Positions 55,118 to 64,000 of a stretch of DNA of 64,000 nt are shown here, one piece after another. The notes beneath the pieces are model-generated. The model was given only the letters and a program-made list of their open reading frames with translations, did not search any database and was not told the DNA's origin. The translations under genes and the position numbers were made by a program. Source of the stretch: Leifsonia sp. Root4 (GTDB lineage: Bacteria > Actinomycetota > Actinomycetes > Actinomycetales > Microbacteriaceae); assembly GCF_001425085.1 (NCBI RefSeq), contig NZ_LMDN01000005.1, positions 176,248-240,247 of the forward strand, read 5' to 3'. Positions within the stretch are counted from its first letter, which is position 1. Every line of letters starts with the position of its first letter.

Positions 55118-56100
55118 TGGCGATGAGTGGGAACAATGAGAAGACGCCGGAGCAGCTTGAGCTGATCCAGGCGGATGCCGCCGTCAAGGCCGCGACGTTG
55201 ATCGAGGCGCTGCCGTGGCTGAAGCGCTTCCACGAGCAGATCATCGTGGTGAAATTCGGCGGCAACGCCATGGTCAGCGAAGACCTGCAGCGCGCCTTCG
55301 CCGAAGACATGGTGTACCTGCGCTACGCGGGAATCCGCCCCGTCGTCGTGCACGGAGGCGGCCCGCAGATCTCGGCGATGCTCGAGAAGCTCGGCATCCC
55401 GAGCGAGTTCCGCGGCGGCTACCGCGTGACCACCCCCGAGACGATGGAGGTCGTGCGGATGGTGCTCACCGGTCAGGTGAACCGGGAGCTCGTCAGCCAC
55501 ATCAACGAGCATGGCCCGCTCGCCGCCGGGCTCTCCGGTGAGGACGCCGGGCTGTTCACCGGTCGTCGCCGTGGCGCGATCGTCGACGGCGAGGAGATCG
55601 ACCTCGGCCTCGTCGGCGACGTGATCGCCGTCGATCCGGCCGCCGTGCTGGCCCAGCTCGACGCCGGGCGCATCCCCGTGATCTCGTCGATCGCGCCGGA
55701 CAGCGAGGTGCCGGGCCAGTCGCTCAACGTCAACGCCGATTCGGCCGCCGCGGCCCTCGCCGTCGCGCTCGGCGCCGCCAAGCTCGTCATCCTCACCGAT
55801 GTAGCCGGCCTCTACCGAGACTGGCCCGACCGCGACTCGCTCGTCTCGGTCATCGAGGTGCCGGAGCTGCGCGCGCTGCTGCCCTCCCTCGAGTCCGGCA
55901 TGATCCCCAAGATGGCCGCCTGCCTCGAGGCCGTCGACGGCGGCGTGCCCAAGGCCGCCATCATCGACGGCCGCGTCCCGCACTCGATCCTGCTCGAGAT
56001 CTTCACCCAGAGCGGCATCGGCACCGAGGTCGTGGCCGCCGGCGTCCAGCAGGCGGATGCCGCATCGAACACCGCACCGAACACAGGAGAATCCGCATGA
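55117..56100 (+). CDS. argB: Acetylglutamate kinase
   Basis: 327 residues. Phosphorylates N-acetylglutamate, usually the feedback-inhibited step. Motifs are [16 protein letters not shown] (ATP Lys and Gly loop), [18 protein letters not shown], and [34 protein letters not shown]. The N-terminal helix ([23 protein letters not shown]) is the extension found in arginine-sensitive hexameric enzymes, which suggests feedback control by arginine. It starts on the last base of the argJ stop. Confidence 0.97.
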   Translation: MAMSGNNEKTPEQLELIQADAAVKAATLIEALPWLKRFHEQIIVVKFGGNAMVSEDLQRAFAEDMVYLRYAGIRPVVVHGGGPQISAMLEKLGIPSEFRGGYRVTTPETMEVVRMVLTGQVNRELVSHINEHGPLAAGLSGEDAGLFTGRRRGAIVDGEEIDLGLVGDVIAVDPAAVLAQLDAGRIPVISSIAPDSEVPGQSLNVNADSAAAALAVALGAAKLVILTDVAGLYRDWPDRDSLVSVIEVPELRALLPSLESGMIPKMAACLEAVDGGVPKAAIIDGRVPHSILLEIFTQSGIGTEVVAAGVQQADAASNTAPNTGESA

Positions 56101-57302
56101 GCCCCTGGCAGAACCGCTCGGCCACGAGGATGATGCGCACCTTCGGCCCACCGCTGGCACTGTTGGTGCGCGGCGACGGCTGCCGGGTGTGGGACGCGGA
56201 GGGCAACGAATACCTCGACTTCCTCGCCGGCATCGCCGTGAACGCGCTCGGTCACGCCCACCCGGTGTTCGTCGAGGCCATCTCCCGCCAGGCCGCCACG
56301 ATCGCGCACGTGTCGAACTACTTCGCCACGCCCGCCCAGCTCGAACTGGCCGAACGGCTCATCCGGCTGAGCGGGGCAGGAGATGACGGCCGCGTGTTCT
56401 TCGGCAACTCCGGCGCGGAGGCCAACGAGGCCGCATTCAAGCTCGCCCGCCTGAACGGCGGCGCCACGCGCCCCCGCATCCTCGCGCTCACCGACGCCTT
56501 CCACGGCCGCACCCTCGGCAGCCTCGCCCTCACCGGCAAGGCCGCCATGCGTGCGCCGTTCGAGCCGATGCCCGGCGGCGTCGAGCACATCGACAGCACA
56601 ATCGAGGCGCTGGAGGCGGCGATCGACGACACCGTCGCCGCGCTCGTCATCGAACCGATCAAGGGCGAGGCCGGTGTGCTGCCGCTGCCGGACGGCTACC
56701 TGCAGGCCGCCCGCGAGATCACCGCCCGTCACGGGGTGCTGCTGATCATCGACGAGATCCAGACCGGTGCCGGGCGCACGGGGGAGTGGTTCGCGTTCCA
56801 GCACGCCGACATCACCCCCGATGCCATCACCGTGGCCAAGGGCATCGGCGGCGGCGTGCCGATCGGCGCCCTGATCACCTTCGGCGCGGCATCCGCCCTG
56901 TTCGAGCCCGGCCACCACGGCAGCACCTTCGGCGGCAACCCGCTCATGACAGCCACCGCGAACGCCGTGCTCGGCGAGATCGAGCGCGCCGGCCTGGTGC
57001 AGAACGCCGCAGCGCGTGGCCGTGAGCTGAGCGACGCTATCGCGGCGCTCGATTCCCCCTCCATCGAGGCGGTGCGCGGTCAGGGCCTGCTGCTCGGCAT
57101 AGCGCTCACCGAGCGGCGTGCCGGCGAGCTCAGCGCCGCCGCGTTCGACGCCGGGCTGATCGTGAACGCCGCCAATCCGAGCACGATCCGCCTCGCGCCC
57201 CCGCTCACCATCGGCAGCGCCGAGATCGCCGAGTTCATCGTGCGATTCGGCCGCGCCCTCGACTCTCTCGCCACACCGACCCTTGAAAGCGACGAATCAT
57301 GA
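56097..57302 (+). CDS. argD: Acetylornithine aminotransferase
   Basis: 401 residues. A class III PLP aminotransferase. The PLP lysine is Lys248 in [17 protein letters not shown]; the metal-free cofactor site is [39 protein letters not shown] binds the phosphate. It may also serve succinyl-diaminopimelate transamination, as in E. coli. The ATG overlaps the argB stop. Confidence 0.96.
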   Translation: MSPWQNRSATRMMRTFGPPLALLVRGDGCRVWDAEGNEYLDFLAGIAVNALGHAHPVFVEAISRQAATIAHVSNYFATPAQLELAERLIRLSGAGDDGRVFFGNSGAEANEAAFKLARLNGGATRPRILALTDAFHGRTLGSLALTGKAAMRAPFEPMPGGVEHIDSTIEALEAAIDDTVAALVIEPIKGEAGVLPLPDGYLQAAREITARHGVLLIIDEIQTGAGRTGEWFAFQHADITPDAITVAKGIGGGVPIGALITFGAASALFEPGHHGSTFGGNPLMTATANAVLGEIERAGLVQNAAARGRELSDAIAALDSPSIEAVRGQGLLLGIALTERRAGELSAAAFDAGLIVNAANPSTIRLAPPLTIGSAEIAEFIVRFGRALDSLATPTLESDES

Positions 57303-58228
57303 CCCGCCACTTCCTCCGCGACGACGATGTGACACCGGCCGAGCAGGCCGAGATCCTGAACCTCGCCATCGAGCTCAAGCGCGATCGCTTCGCCCAGAAG
57401 CCGCTCGCCGGCCCGCAGACGGTCGCGGTCATCTTCGACAAGTCCTCGACCCGCACCCGCGTCTCCTTCGCCGTCGGCATCGCCGACCTCGGCGGCAGCC
57501 CGCTGATCATCTCCACCGCCAACAGCCAGCTCGGCGGCAAGGAGACTCCGTCGGACACCGCACGGGTGCTCGAGCGCATGGTCTCCGCCATCGTGTGGCG
57601 CACCTACGGCCAGGCCGGCCTCGTCGAGATGGCCGCGGGCACCACGGTGCCCGTGATCAACGCCCTCTCCGATGACTTCCACCCTTGCCAGCTCCTGGCC
57701 GATCTGCTCACGATCAAGGAGAAGCGCGGCGAGCTCGCCGGCCTCACGCTCACCTTCCTCGGTGACGGTGCGTGCAACATGGCCCAGTCCTACCTGCTGG
57801 CCGGTGCCACAGCCGGCATGCACGTGCGGATCGCCTCGCCGGAGGGCTACACGCCGAGCGAGCAGGTGGTGGCGGATGCCGCGGCGATCGCCGCACAGAC
57901 CGGCGGCTCCGTCGCGCTCTTCACCGACCCCGTCGCCGCCGTCACCGGTTCCGACGTCGTCGTCACCGACACCTGGGTGTCGATGGGCAAGGAGGAGGAG
58001 AAGGCCGCACGCGTTGCAGAGCTCGGCGCGTATCGGGTCGACGCCGAACTGATGGCTCACGCGGCATCCGAGGCACTGTTCATGCACTGCCTGCCGGCCG
58101 ACCGCGGCTACGAGGTCACCGCCGACGTCATCGACGGGCCGCAGAGCATCATCTGGGACGAGGCGGAGAACCGTCTGCACGCCCAGAAAGCCCTGATGGT
58201 CTGGCTCCTGGCGAAGAACGCCGCCTGA
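57299..58228 (+). CDS. argF: Ornithine carbamoyltransferase
   Basis: 309 residues. Makes citrulline from ornithine and carbamoyl phosphate. Carbamoyl-phosphate motif SSTRTRVSFAVG, HPCQLLADLLT, the ornithine loop DTWVSMGKEEE and the catalytic MHCLPADRG are all present. It overlaps argD by four bases. In many relatives argR follows; here 48 bases separate argF from argH instead. Confidence 0.97.
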   Translation: MTRHFLRDDDVTPAEQAEILNLAIELKRDRFAQKPLAGPQTVAVIFDKSSTRTRVSFAVGIADLGGSPLIISTANSQLGGKETPSDTARVLERMVSAIVWRTYGQAGLVEMAAGTTVPVINALSDDFHPCQLLADLLTIKEKRGELAGLTLTFLGDGACNMAQSYLLAGATAGMHVRIASPEGYTPSEQVVADAAAIAAQTGGSVALFTDPVAAVTGSDVVVTDTWVSMGKEEEKAARVAELGAYRVDAELMAHAASEALFMHCLPADRGYEVTADVIDGPQSIIWDEAENRLHAQKALMVWLLAKNAA

Positions 58229-59764
<1,536 letters not shown>

Positions 59765-59773
59765 GCGGTTCCC

Positions 59774-60418
59774 GTGCAGGCGTCGCCCGGTGTGTCCAGA
59801 GAGTTCTTCGCTCGGGATGCCACCGAGCTGGCGCCTGCGCTGTTGGGTGCCGTGCTGCGGCACTCCACCGCGGAGGGCACGGTGGCTGTGCGCATCACCG
59901 AGGTGGAGGCGTACCGCGGCAACGGCGAGGATCCCGGATCGCACGCCCACCGTGGCGTGACCCCGCGGACGCGGGTGATGTTCGGTCCGCCCGCCCACCT
60001 CTACGCCTACCTCAGCTACGGCATGCACGTCTGCGCGAACATCGTGTGCGGGGCGGAGGGTTCGGCCGGTGGGCTGCTGCTTCGCGGCGGTGAGATTGTG
60101 GACGGCCTCGAGCTGGCGCGGATGCGGCGGCCGGCGGCATCCGCGGATCTCGATCTGGCCCGTGGCCCGGCGAAGCTGGCGATGGCCCTCGGTATCCGGC
60201 TCGAGCAGAGCGGCGCCGATCTGCTCGCCCCGCCGTTCGCGGTCGAGCTGCCGGCGGTTCCCGTGGCCGTCGCCACCAGCGCGCGCACCGGCGTCAGCGG
60301 CGACGGCGGGGGAGACGCATACCCGTGGCGCTTCTACATTCCGGGGGACCCGACGGTGTCGCCGTACAAGCGGCATCCGAAGCTCCCGATGGTGCCGGCC
60401 CGCCCCAAGCCGCTCTAG
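59774..60418 (+). CDS. DNA-3-methyladenine glycosylase (AAG/Mpg family)
   Basis: 214 residues. Removes alkylated purines in base-excision repair. Family motifs: RITEVEAYRGNGEDPGSHAHRGVTPRTRVMFGPPAHLYAYLSYGMHVCANIV, with the catalytic Glu in TEVEAY, and GPAKLAMALGI. The C-terminal RFYIPGDPTVSPYKRHP matches. GTG start about ten bases after argH, so it is probably in the same transcript; the argH-mpg neighbourhood is seen in other actinobacteria. Its stop overlaps that of the convergent membrane gene. Confidence 0.92.
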   Translation: MQASPGVSREFFARDATELAPALLGAVLRHSTAEGTVAVRITEVEAYRGNGEDPGSHAHRGVTPRTRVMFGPPAHLYAYLSYGMHVCANIVCGAEGSAGGLLLRGGEIVDGLELARMRRPAASADLDLARGPAKLAMALGIRLEQSGADLLAPPFAVELPAVPVAVATSARTGVSGDGGGDAYPWRFYIPGDPTVSPYKRHPKLPMVPARPKPL

Positions 60419-61176
60419 CCGAGGGCGAGTCGCACGAGCACGGCGCAGCCGCTGGCCCAGAGCAGGCTGGCCAGCGTGCCGATGATGAAGCGTTCCCGCG
60501 CCTCGGCGGCGGCAAGCTCGGTGAATCGCCCGAGACCCTTGACCGCGACGACGATGGCGAGTGCCTCCGGGAAGCCTGCGACGATGCCGAGCACGACGCA
60601 CAGCCGCTCGAGCACGCCGATCGCCGCCCCGCCGCGCAGGACCTCATGCGTGCTCGTGGCCCCGGCGGCGTCGGAACCGGCTGCATCGGAGCCGACCGCA
60701 TTGGCCTGGGCCGAAGCGCCCCGCAGTGGGGCGCCGTGTGCCTCGGCGGCATCGCTGACGAGGATGCCGCCGTGCGTGCCCGGCGTCACCGACCCGCGGG
60801 TCGCGAGATTCAGTGCGAGTTGAGCGGCTGGGCCGCCGCCGAAGACGGCCAGGGCCCCTCCCAGCACGGCGATCATCGCGGCGGTCGGACCGCCCGCCGG
60901 ATCCCACGCCGCCGACCAGAACGAGGTCGTGGCGCTCAGGGTCAGCATCAGCGCCAGAACCAGTGCTCCGCCGGAGACCCAGATCGCGTAGGGGAGTTTG
61001 CGCCGCGAGGCCAGGAGCGCGAATGCCACGCCGACACCGAGCAGAGTGATGAGGAACAGCCAGAACAGAATCGGCAGAATGTCGAAGGGGAGGTGGGGCC
61101 ACAACGTCGCTGTTCGATTCACTGTGTACTCCGACGTCACTGTGTACTCCAACATCGCTGTGTACTCCGAATTCAC
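60415..61176 (-). CDS. Small polytopic membrane protein, partner of the SatD-like gene
   Basis: 253 residues from GTG 61176, whose GTGA overlaps the stop of the SatD-like gene. In-frame starts at 61155 (ATG), 61140 and 61122 (GTG) also exist, because an 18-bp module is repeated. The N-terminus is thus EYTV-type repeats, then four or more helices (WPHLPFDILPILFWLFLITLLGVGVAFALL; then about residues 65-85, 95-120, 185-210 and the C-terminus), with an Ala/Gly/Ser-rich loop. No family is recognised with certainty. Such membrane proteins accompany SatD-like genes, so the two probably act together. Confidence 0.65.
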   Translation of the reverse strand: MNSEYTAMLEYTVTSEYTVNRTATLWPHLPFDILPILFWLFLITLLGVGVAFALLASRRKLPYAIWVSGGALVLALMLTLSATTSFWSAAWDPAGGPTAAMIAVLGGALAVFGGGPAAQLALNLATRGSVTPGTHGGILVSDAAEAHGAPLRGASAQANAVGSDAAGSDAAGATSTHEVLRGGAAIGVLERLCVVLGIVAGFPEALAIVVAVKGLGRFTELAAAEARERFIIGTLASLLWASGCAVLVRLALG

Positions 61177-61192
61177 TGTGTACTCCGATCGA
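61121..61192 (-). repeat. 18-bp minisatellite carrying start modules
   Basis: Four tandem units of 18 bases with core GGAGTACACAGTG on the minus strand; unit three reads GGAGTACACAGCGATG. Units one, two and four present a Shine-Dalgarno GGAG six bases before an in-frame GTG, and unit three offers an in-frame ATG. The stop codon of the SatD-like gene lies in the fourth unit. Confidence 0.85.
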
Positions 61193-61787
61193 TTCCTGCC
61201 AGCAATCCTACGAGCGCCGGCACAGCATCGAACTCGATGCTGAGTTGGGCGGCTTTCGCCCGGGAGCTCGCCGCCGGCGCGCTGATGCCGAGGCGCTCCG
61301 CGGCTTCCTTGTAGCTCAGCCCGTCGGCCACGAGATCGTAGAGCTCCCAGCCGGGCCCGGTCCGGCGCTGGCGCAGCGCCAACGCCAGGTCGATGAGAGC
61401 CTCCTCGGCCGTGGCGATCTCGCTGCCCGTGTCCTCGCTCGCCTGGCGGTGCACCGCGAAGCGGGTGCTGCGCTTCTTCGCACGGTTCACCGCGTCCCGT
61501 GCGGCATAGAAGGCCGGGCCAGACGCTTCCCTGGTCGCAGCGGGCAGCGGATGCCCGATCGGCCCGACGCCGAGGCCGACGCTCCAGGCATCGCCCCGGG
61601 TGAGCTCCAGCACGATCTCGAGCATTGTGGCGGCATCCGTGCCGAGGAGCTGGATCTCGTCGCCGGCGTTCCGGTCGGGCGGCAGGGAGAGGCGCCGGCC
61701 GTGCCGCTGCTCCAAGGACTCGAGAGTCTGCGCGGTGATGTCCGCACGCGTGCGGCTCGCGATCTGATCGGCGGTGATGACGAACAT
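61173..61787 (-). CDS. SatD-like protein with C-terminal helix-turn-helix
   Basis: 204 residues. The N-terminal MFVITADQIASRTRADITAQTLESL, AGDEIQLLG, WSVGLGVGPIG and GPAFYAARDAVNRAKK follow the pattern of SatD-type proteins, whose fold resembles nucleotide cyclases. The C-terminus LVADGLSYKEAAERLGISAPAASSRAKAAQ is a clear sigma4-like helix-turn-helix that could bind DNA. ATG 61787 follows CGGAGG at close spacing. Divergent from tyrS and coupled to the membrane gene. In streptococci SatD lies in a secretion/acid-tolerance operon. Its activity is unknown, so the name is by resemblance. Confidence 0.7.
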   Translation of the reverse strand: MFVITADQIASRTRADITAQTLESLEQRHGRRLSLPPDRNAGDEIQLLGTDAATMLEIVLELTRGDAWSVGLGVGPIGHPLPAATREASGPAFYAARDAVNRAKKRSTRFAVHRQASEDTGSEIATAEEALIDLALALRQRRTGPGWELYDLVADGLSYKEAAERLGISAPAASSRAKAAQLSIEFDAVPALVGLLAGIDRSTQ

Positions 61788-61905
61788 AGTGGACCTCCGA
61801 GTTCAGGCTACACACTTAACCACCCATCAATAAAGCCTCAATCCTTATCTTCTGTGAACAAAGGCCTGCAGCCTTGTGCGACCAGATCCCGCCGCCCGCC
61901 GCTGA

Positions 61906-61918
61906 TACTCTGGACGTC
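61906..61918 (+). promoter_or_regulatory. Leaderless -10 box for tyrS
   Basis: TACTCT (61906-61911) precedes the GTG at 61919 by seven bases. It sets the start at GTSDPVIL-type MSDPVIL rather than the longer frame from 61874. Confidence 0.5.
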
Positions 61919-63220
61919 GTGTCTGACCCCGTAATCCTCAATGCCCAGCGCAACGATCCGTCCTTCTCCGATATCTGGGAGGAGATCCAGTGGCGCGGCC
62001 TCGTGCACGTCTCCACCGATGCCGGCGAGCTCAAAGAGCTTCTGGCGGGGGAGTCGATCACGTATTACTGCGGGTTCGACCCGACAGCACCCAGCTTGCA
62101 CCTCGGCAACCTGGTCCAACTCCTGCTCATGCGCCGTCTCCAGCTCGCCGGCCACCGGCCGCTTGGCCTCGTCGGCGGTTCCACCGGTCTGATCGGCGAC
62201 CCGCGCCCGACGGCCGAGCGCACGCTGAACACCAAGGACACCGTGCTCGAGTGGGTCGGTTACCTCCAGGCCCAGGTCAGCCGTTTCCTCAGCCGTGATG
62301 GCGAGAACGCGATGACGCTCGTGAACAACCTGGACTGGACGGCGCCTCTGTCCGCCATCGACTTCCTGCGTGAGATCGGCAAACACTACCGTGTCGGCAC
62401 GATGCTCAAGAAGGATGCCGTGGCCGCGCGCCTGAACTCCGACGCCGGCATCAGCTACACCGAGTTCAGCTACCAGATCCTGCAGGGCCTCGACTACCTC
62501 GAGCTGCACCGCCAGTACGGCTGTGTGCTGCAGACCGGTGGAAGCGACCAGTGGGGCAACCTCACCAGTGGCACCGACCTCATCCGCCGCACCGAGGGAA
62601 CGAGCGTCCACGCCATCGGCACGCCGCTCATCACCAACAGCGACGGCACCAAGTTCGGCAAGAGCGAGGGCAACGCCGTCTGGCTCGACTCCACGCTGAC
62701 CAGCCCGTACGCCTTCTACCAGTTCTGGTTGAACACCGATGACGCCGATGTGATCGCCCGCCTGAAGATCTTCACCTTCCTGGAGCGAGCCGAGATCGAG
62801 CGGCTTGAGGCGGCCGTCGCCACCGAGCCGTTCCGCCGCGAGGCGCAGCGCACTCTGGCGTTCGAGGTGACGAAGCTGGTGCATGGCGAAGAGGCAACGG
62901 GCAACGCGATCGCCGCAACCGAGGCACTCTTCGGCCAGGGTGACCTGACCGCACTGGACGCCGTCACCCTCGAGGCCGCACTGCGCGAGTTGCCCAACAC
63001 CACGACTGCACCGGATGCCGGCATCGCCCAGCTCCTCGTCGACACCGGTCTCTGCGGCAGCCTCAGCGAGGCCCGCCGCGCGATCGGCCAGGGCGGGGTG
63101 TCGGTGAACAACATCAAGATCACCGATGACGCCGCCACGATTTCGGGCTTCGTGCTCGACGCCGGAGTGGCTGTGCTCCGTCGCGGCAAGAAGACGCTCG
63201 CCGGCATCTTCGTCGAATAG
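61919..63220 (+). CDS. tyrS: Tyrosyl-tRNA synthetase
   Basis: 433 residues. Class I synthetase. The HIGH motif is APSLHLGNLVQLLLMRRL, the KMSKS equivalent is TKFGKSEGNAVWL, and the tyrosine pocket is YCGFDPTAPS plus QILQGLDYLELHRQYGCVLQTGGSDQWGN. The C-terminal S4-like domain (about 365-433, LLVDTGLCGSLSEARRAIGQGGVSVNN) binds tRNA. The start is GTG with a leaderless -10. The next features are repeats and the rRNA operon leader, so tyrS is the last protein gene of the window. Confidence 0.97.
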   Translation: MSDPVILNAQRNDPSFSDIWEEIQWRGLVHVSTDAGELKELLAGESITYYCGFDPTAPSLHLGNLVQLLLMRRLQLAGHRPLGLVGGSTGLIGDPRPTAERTLNTKDTVLEWVGYLQAQVSRFLSRDGENAMTLVNNLDWTAPLSAIDFLREIGKHYRVGTMLKKDAVAARLNSDAGISYTEFSYQILQGLDYLELHRQYGCVLQTGGSDQWGNLTSGTDLIRRTEGTSVHAIGTPLITNSDGTKFGKSEGNAVWLDSTLTSPYAFYQFWLNTDDADVIARLKIFTFLERAEIERLEAAVATEPFRREAQRTLAFEVTKLVHGEEATGNAIAATEALFGQGDLTALDAVTLEAALRELPNTTTAPDAGIAQLLVDTGLCGSLSEARRAIGQGGVSVNNIKITDDAATISGFVLDAGVAVLRRGKKTLAGIFVE

Positions 63221-63226
63221 ACCCAC

Positions 63227-63285
63227 CCGCTGATTGAGCCCACCCGTAGGTTGAGCCCACTCCGCTGGTTGAGCTTGTCGAAACC
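63227..63285. repeat. GGTTGAG repeat, copy C1
   Basis: Three tandem 18-19 base units of CCGCTGATTGAGCCCAC type, the last extended into GCTTGTCGAAACC, starting seven bases after the tyrS stop. Same family as copies A and B. Confidence 0.75.
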
Positions 63286-63297
63286 GCTGTACTGAGG

Positions 63298-63335
63298 AAG
63301 GCCCCGGTCTGAGCATCTGCTCGGACCGGGGCCTT
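63298..63335 (+). terminator. Terminator after tyrS
   Basis: AAGGCCCCGGTC (63298-63309) pairs with GACCGGGGCCTT (63324-63335). The loop continues as GAGCA/TGCTC, giving an 18-bp stem with one G-T pair. A degraded second copy lies at about 63460-63497. Confidence 0.82.
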
Positions 63336-63349
63336 CGTCGTTCGCCCAC

Positions 63350-63450
63350 CCGTTGGTTGAGCCCTACTCCGTTGGTTGAGCCCTACTCCGTTGGTTGAGC
63401 CCTACTCCGTTGGCTGAGCCCTACCCCGTTGGTTGAGCTTGTCGAAACCC
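63350..63450. repeat. GGTTGAG repeat, copy C2 (five 19-bp units)
   Basis: Five tandem units of CCGTTGGTTGAGCCCTACT, period 19 bases, the last running into GAGCTTGTCGAAACCC. What follows copies the C1-to-terminator segment, including a decayed terminator stem. From 63500 to 63796 I see no gene; a perfect GTGTCGC-TTC-GCGACAC hairpin lies at 63564-63580. Confidence 0.78.
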
Positions 63451-63796
63451 CTGTACTTGAAGGCCCCGGTCTGAGCATTTGCGCGGCCGGGGTCCTTTGT
63501 CGGGGCTGTTCCAGCACCGGTGGCGGTTCCTGAGGTTGCCGTGGGTGGGGGCTGCCGCCTTTCGTGTCGCTTCGCGACACGCCCGGGGGTGGTCTGTTTT
63601 TGCGCAGGTGGGGGATCCCCGCGTAATGTCATCTCTTGTCACCCCACAGGTGCGGCCAGCTGGTTCAGCTGCCGGCCTCAAGCGGGACATTGATCTTGGC
63701 CACACAAGCGGTTCTGACGCATTTGCGTTCGGCTGGTTTCATGCCTAAGATTGCTTCTTGCCAGTTCAACTCCTCGCCTTCGGGTTTGAGTCGCTC

Positions 63797-63825
63797 TTGC
63801 CGGCTTCACGCCAGCAGTGTATGAT
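63797..63825 (+). promoter_or_regulatory. rRNA operon promoter
   Basis: TTGCCG (63797-63802), a 17-base spacer and TATGAT (63820-63825) form the best sigma-70-type promoter in the window. It is followed by sequence typical of an actinobacterial rrn leader. Confidence 0.8.
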
Positions 63826-63831
63826 TCGCCC

Positions 63832-64000
63832 GGTTTTGCGAGGACCGGTTGATCTGGTAAGTTTGAGAAGTTGCCTCGGAGCGGCGCCCGCGAGTATAGC
63901 GGGAAGAATCCGGGTGCATCCGATCCTTGAGAACTCAACAGCGTGCACAATGTCAAATGCCAAAAACCTCGTACATCCTTGTGATGTAGGAGATTCCTTT
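63832..64000 (+). other. 16S rRNA operon 5' leader (16S gene starts beyond the window)
   Basis: The stretch contains CTTGAGAACTCAACAGCGTG (63931-63950), a phrase found in rrn leaders of Gram-positive bacteria near boxA and RNase III sites. It also has TACATC-CTTGT-GATGTA (63972-63988), a likely part of a processing stem. No mature 16S sequence (GAGTTTGATCCTGGCTCAG-type start) is reached by base 64000. Confidence 0.75.

Noticed and set aside
63350..63450. CRISPR-like array of five units
   Set aside because: Units are contiguous 19-mers with no unique spacers and no cas genes nearby; they belong to the GGTTGAG repeat family.
63563..63610. Intrinsic terminator from the GTGTCGC-TTC-GCGACAC hairpin and TTTTT
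   Set aside because: The T run begins about 16 bases after the stem, too far for a canonical terminator, and no gene ends just upstream.
63479..63824. Two small open frames before the rRNA promoter
   Set aside because: Codon usage is unlike the real genes, there is no ribosome binding site or family resemblance, and the region carries repeats and a promoter.

Overview
The window comes from a high-GC Gram-positive actinobacterium, most likely the family Microbacteriaceae. The clues are the very high third-position GC, the gene order dapB-thyA-folA-dapA-rnj-ftsK-pgsA-cinA-clgR-recA-recX-miaB-miaA-dapF-hflX-lexA, TANNNT boxes placed 6-8 bases before start codons (leaderless mRNAs), and a dispersed GGTTGAG/GTCGAAAC repeat typical of these genomes. 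The genus cannot be fixed from the sequence. Almost the whole window is conserved chromosomal housekeeping DNA. I see no prophage, transposase, CRISPR array or tRNA gene.

Layout. 1-4.4 kb: end of an M16 peptidase gene, a histidine phosphatase, a GNAT acetyltransferase, dapB with a small TPR membrane protein, and an epimerase. 4.4-10.1 kb: OsmC/DUF4395/thioredoxin redox cluster, thyA-folA, dapA and RNase J. 10.2-13.4 kb: a MacA/MacB-like ABC exporter operon. 13.4-15.6 kb: a rhomboid-like membrane domain fused to a DUF2156 (MprF-type) domain. 15.7-26.7 kb: ftsK, pgsA, cinA, clgR, DUF3046, recA, recX, miaB, miaA, dapF. 26.7-30.8 kb: DUF503, lipase maturation factor-like protein, methyltransferase, hflX. 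31-34.5 kb: metF and metE. 34.6-36.1 kb: lexA divergent from a LysM SOS gene. 36.1-40.3 kb: hisC-hisB-hisH-hisA-sseB. 40.4-44.6 kb: PLP decarboxylase, DUF1844, infC-rpmI-rplT, TrmH-type methyltransferase. 44.7-48.1 kb: gluABCD uptake operon. 48.2-51.8 kb: pheST. 51.8-52.7 kb: a repeat island. 52.7-59.8 kb: argCJBDFH preceded by a probable arginine-rich leader peptide. 59.8-63.2 kb: mpg, a SatD-like gene with a membrane partner, and tyrS. 63.2-64 kb: repeats, then the promoter and leader of an rRNA operon whose 16S gene starts beyond the window.

The most interesting signals are regulatory. (1) A leaderless 28-codon reading frame with eight Arg codons, including an RRRRGDRR cluster, lies just upstream of argC, in an arg operon with no argR in the usual place and no visible ARG box. 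(2) A four-unit 18-bp minisatellite joins the SatD-like gene to its membrane partner; three units carry a complete Shine-Dalgarno-plus-GTG module and the fourth offers an in-frame ATG. (3) metF has a structured leader that could hide its ribosome binding site. (4) recA shows both a LexA box and a match to the PafBC-type promoter, and the lexA/LysM divergent region carries two LexA boxes. Together recA, recX, lexA, the LysM gene and clgR form a DNA-damage and protein-quality-control neighbourhood.
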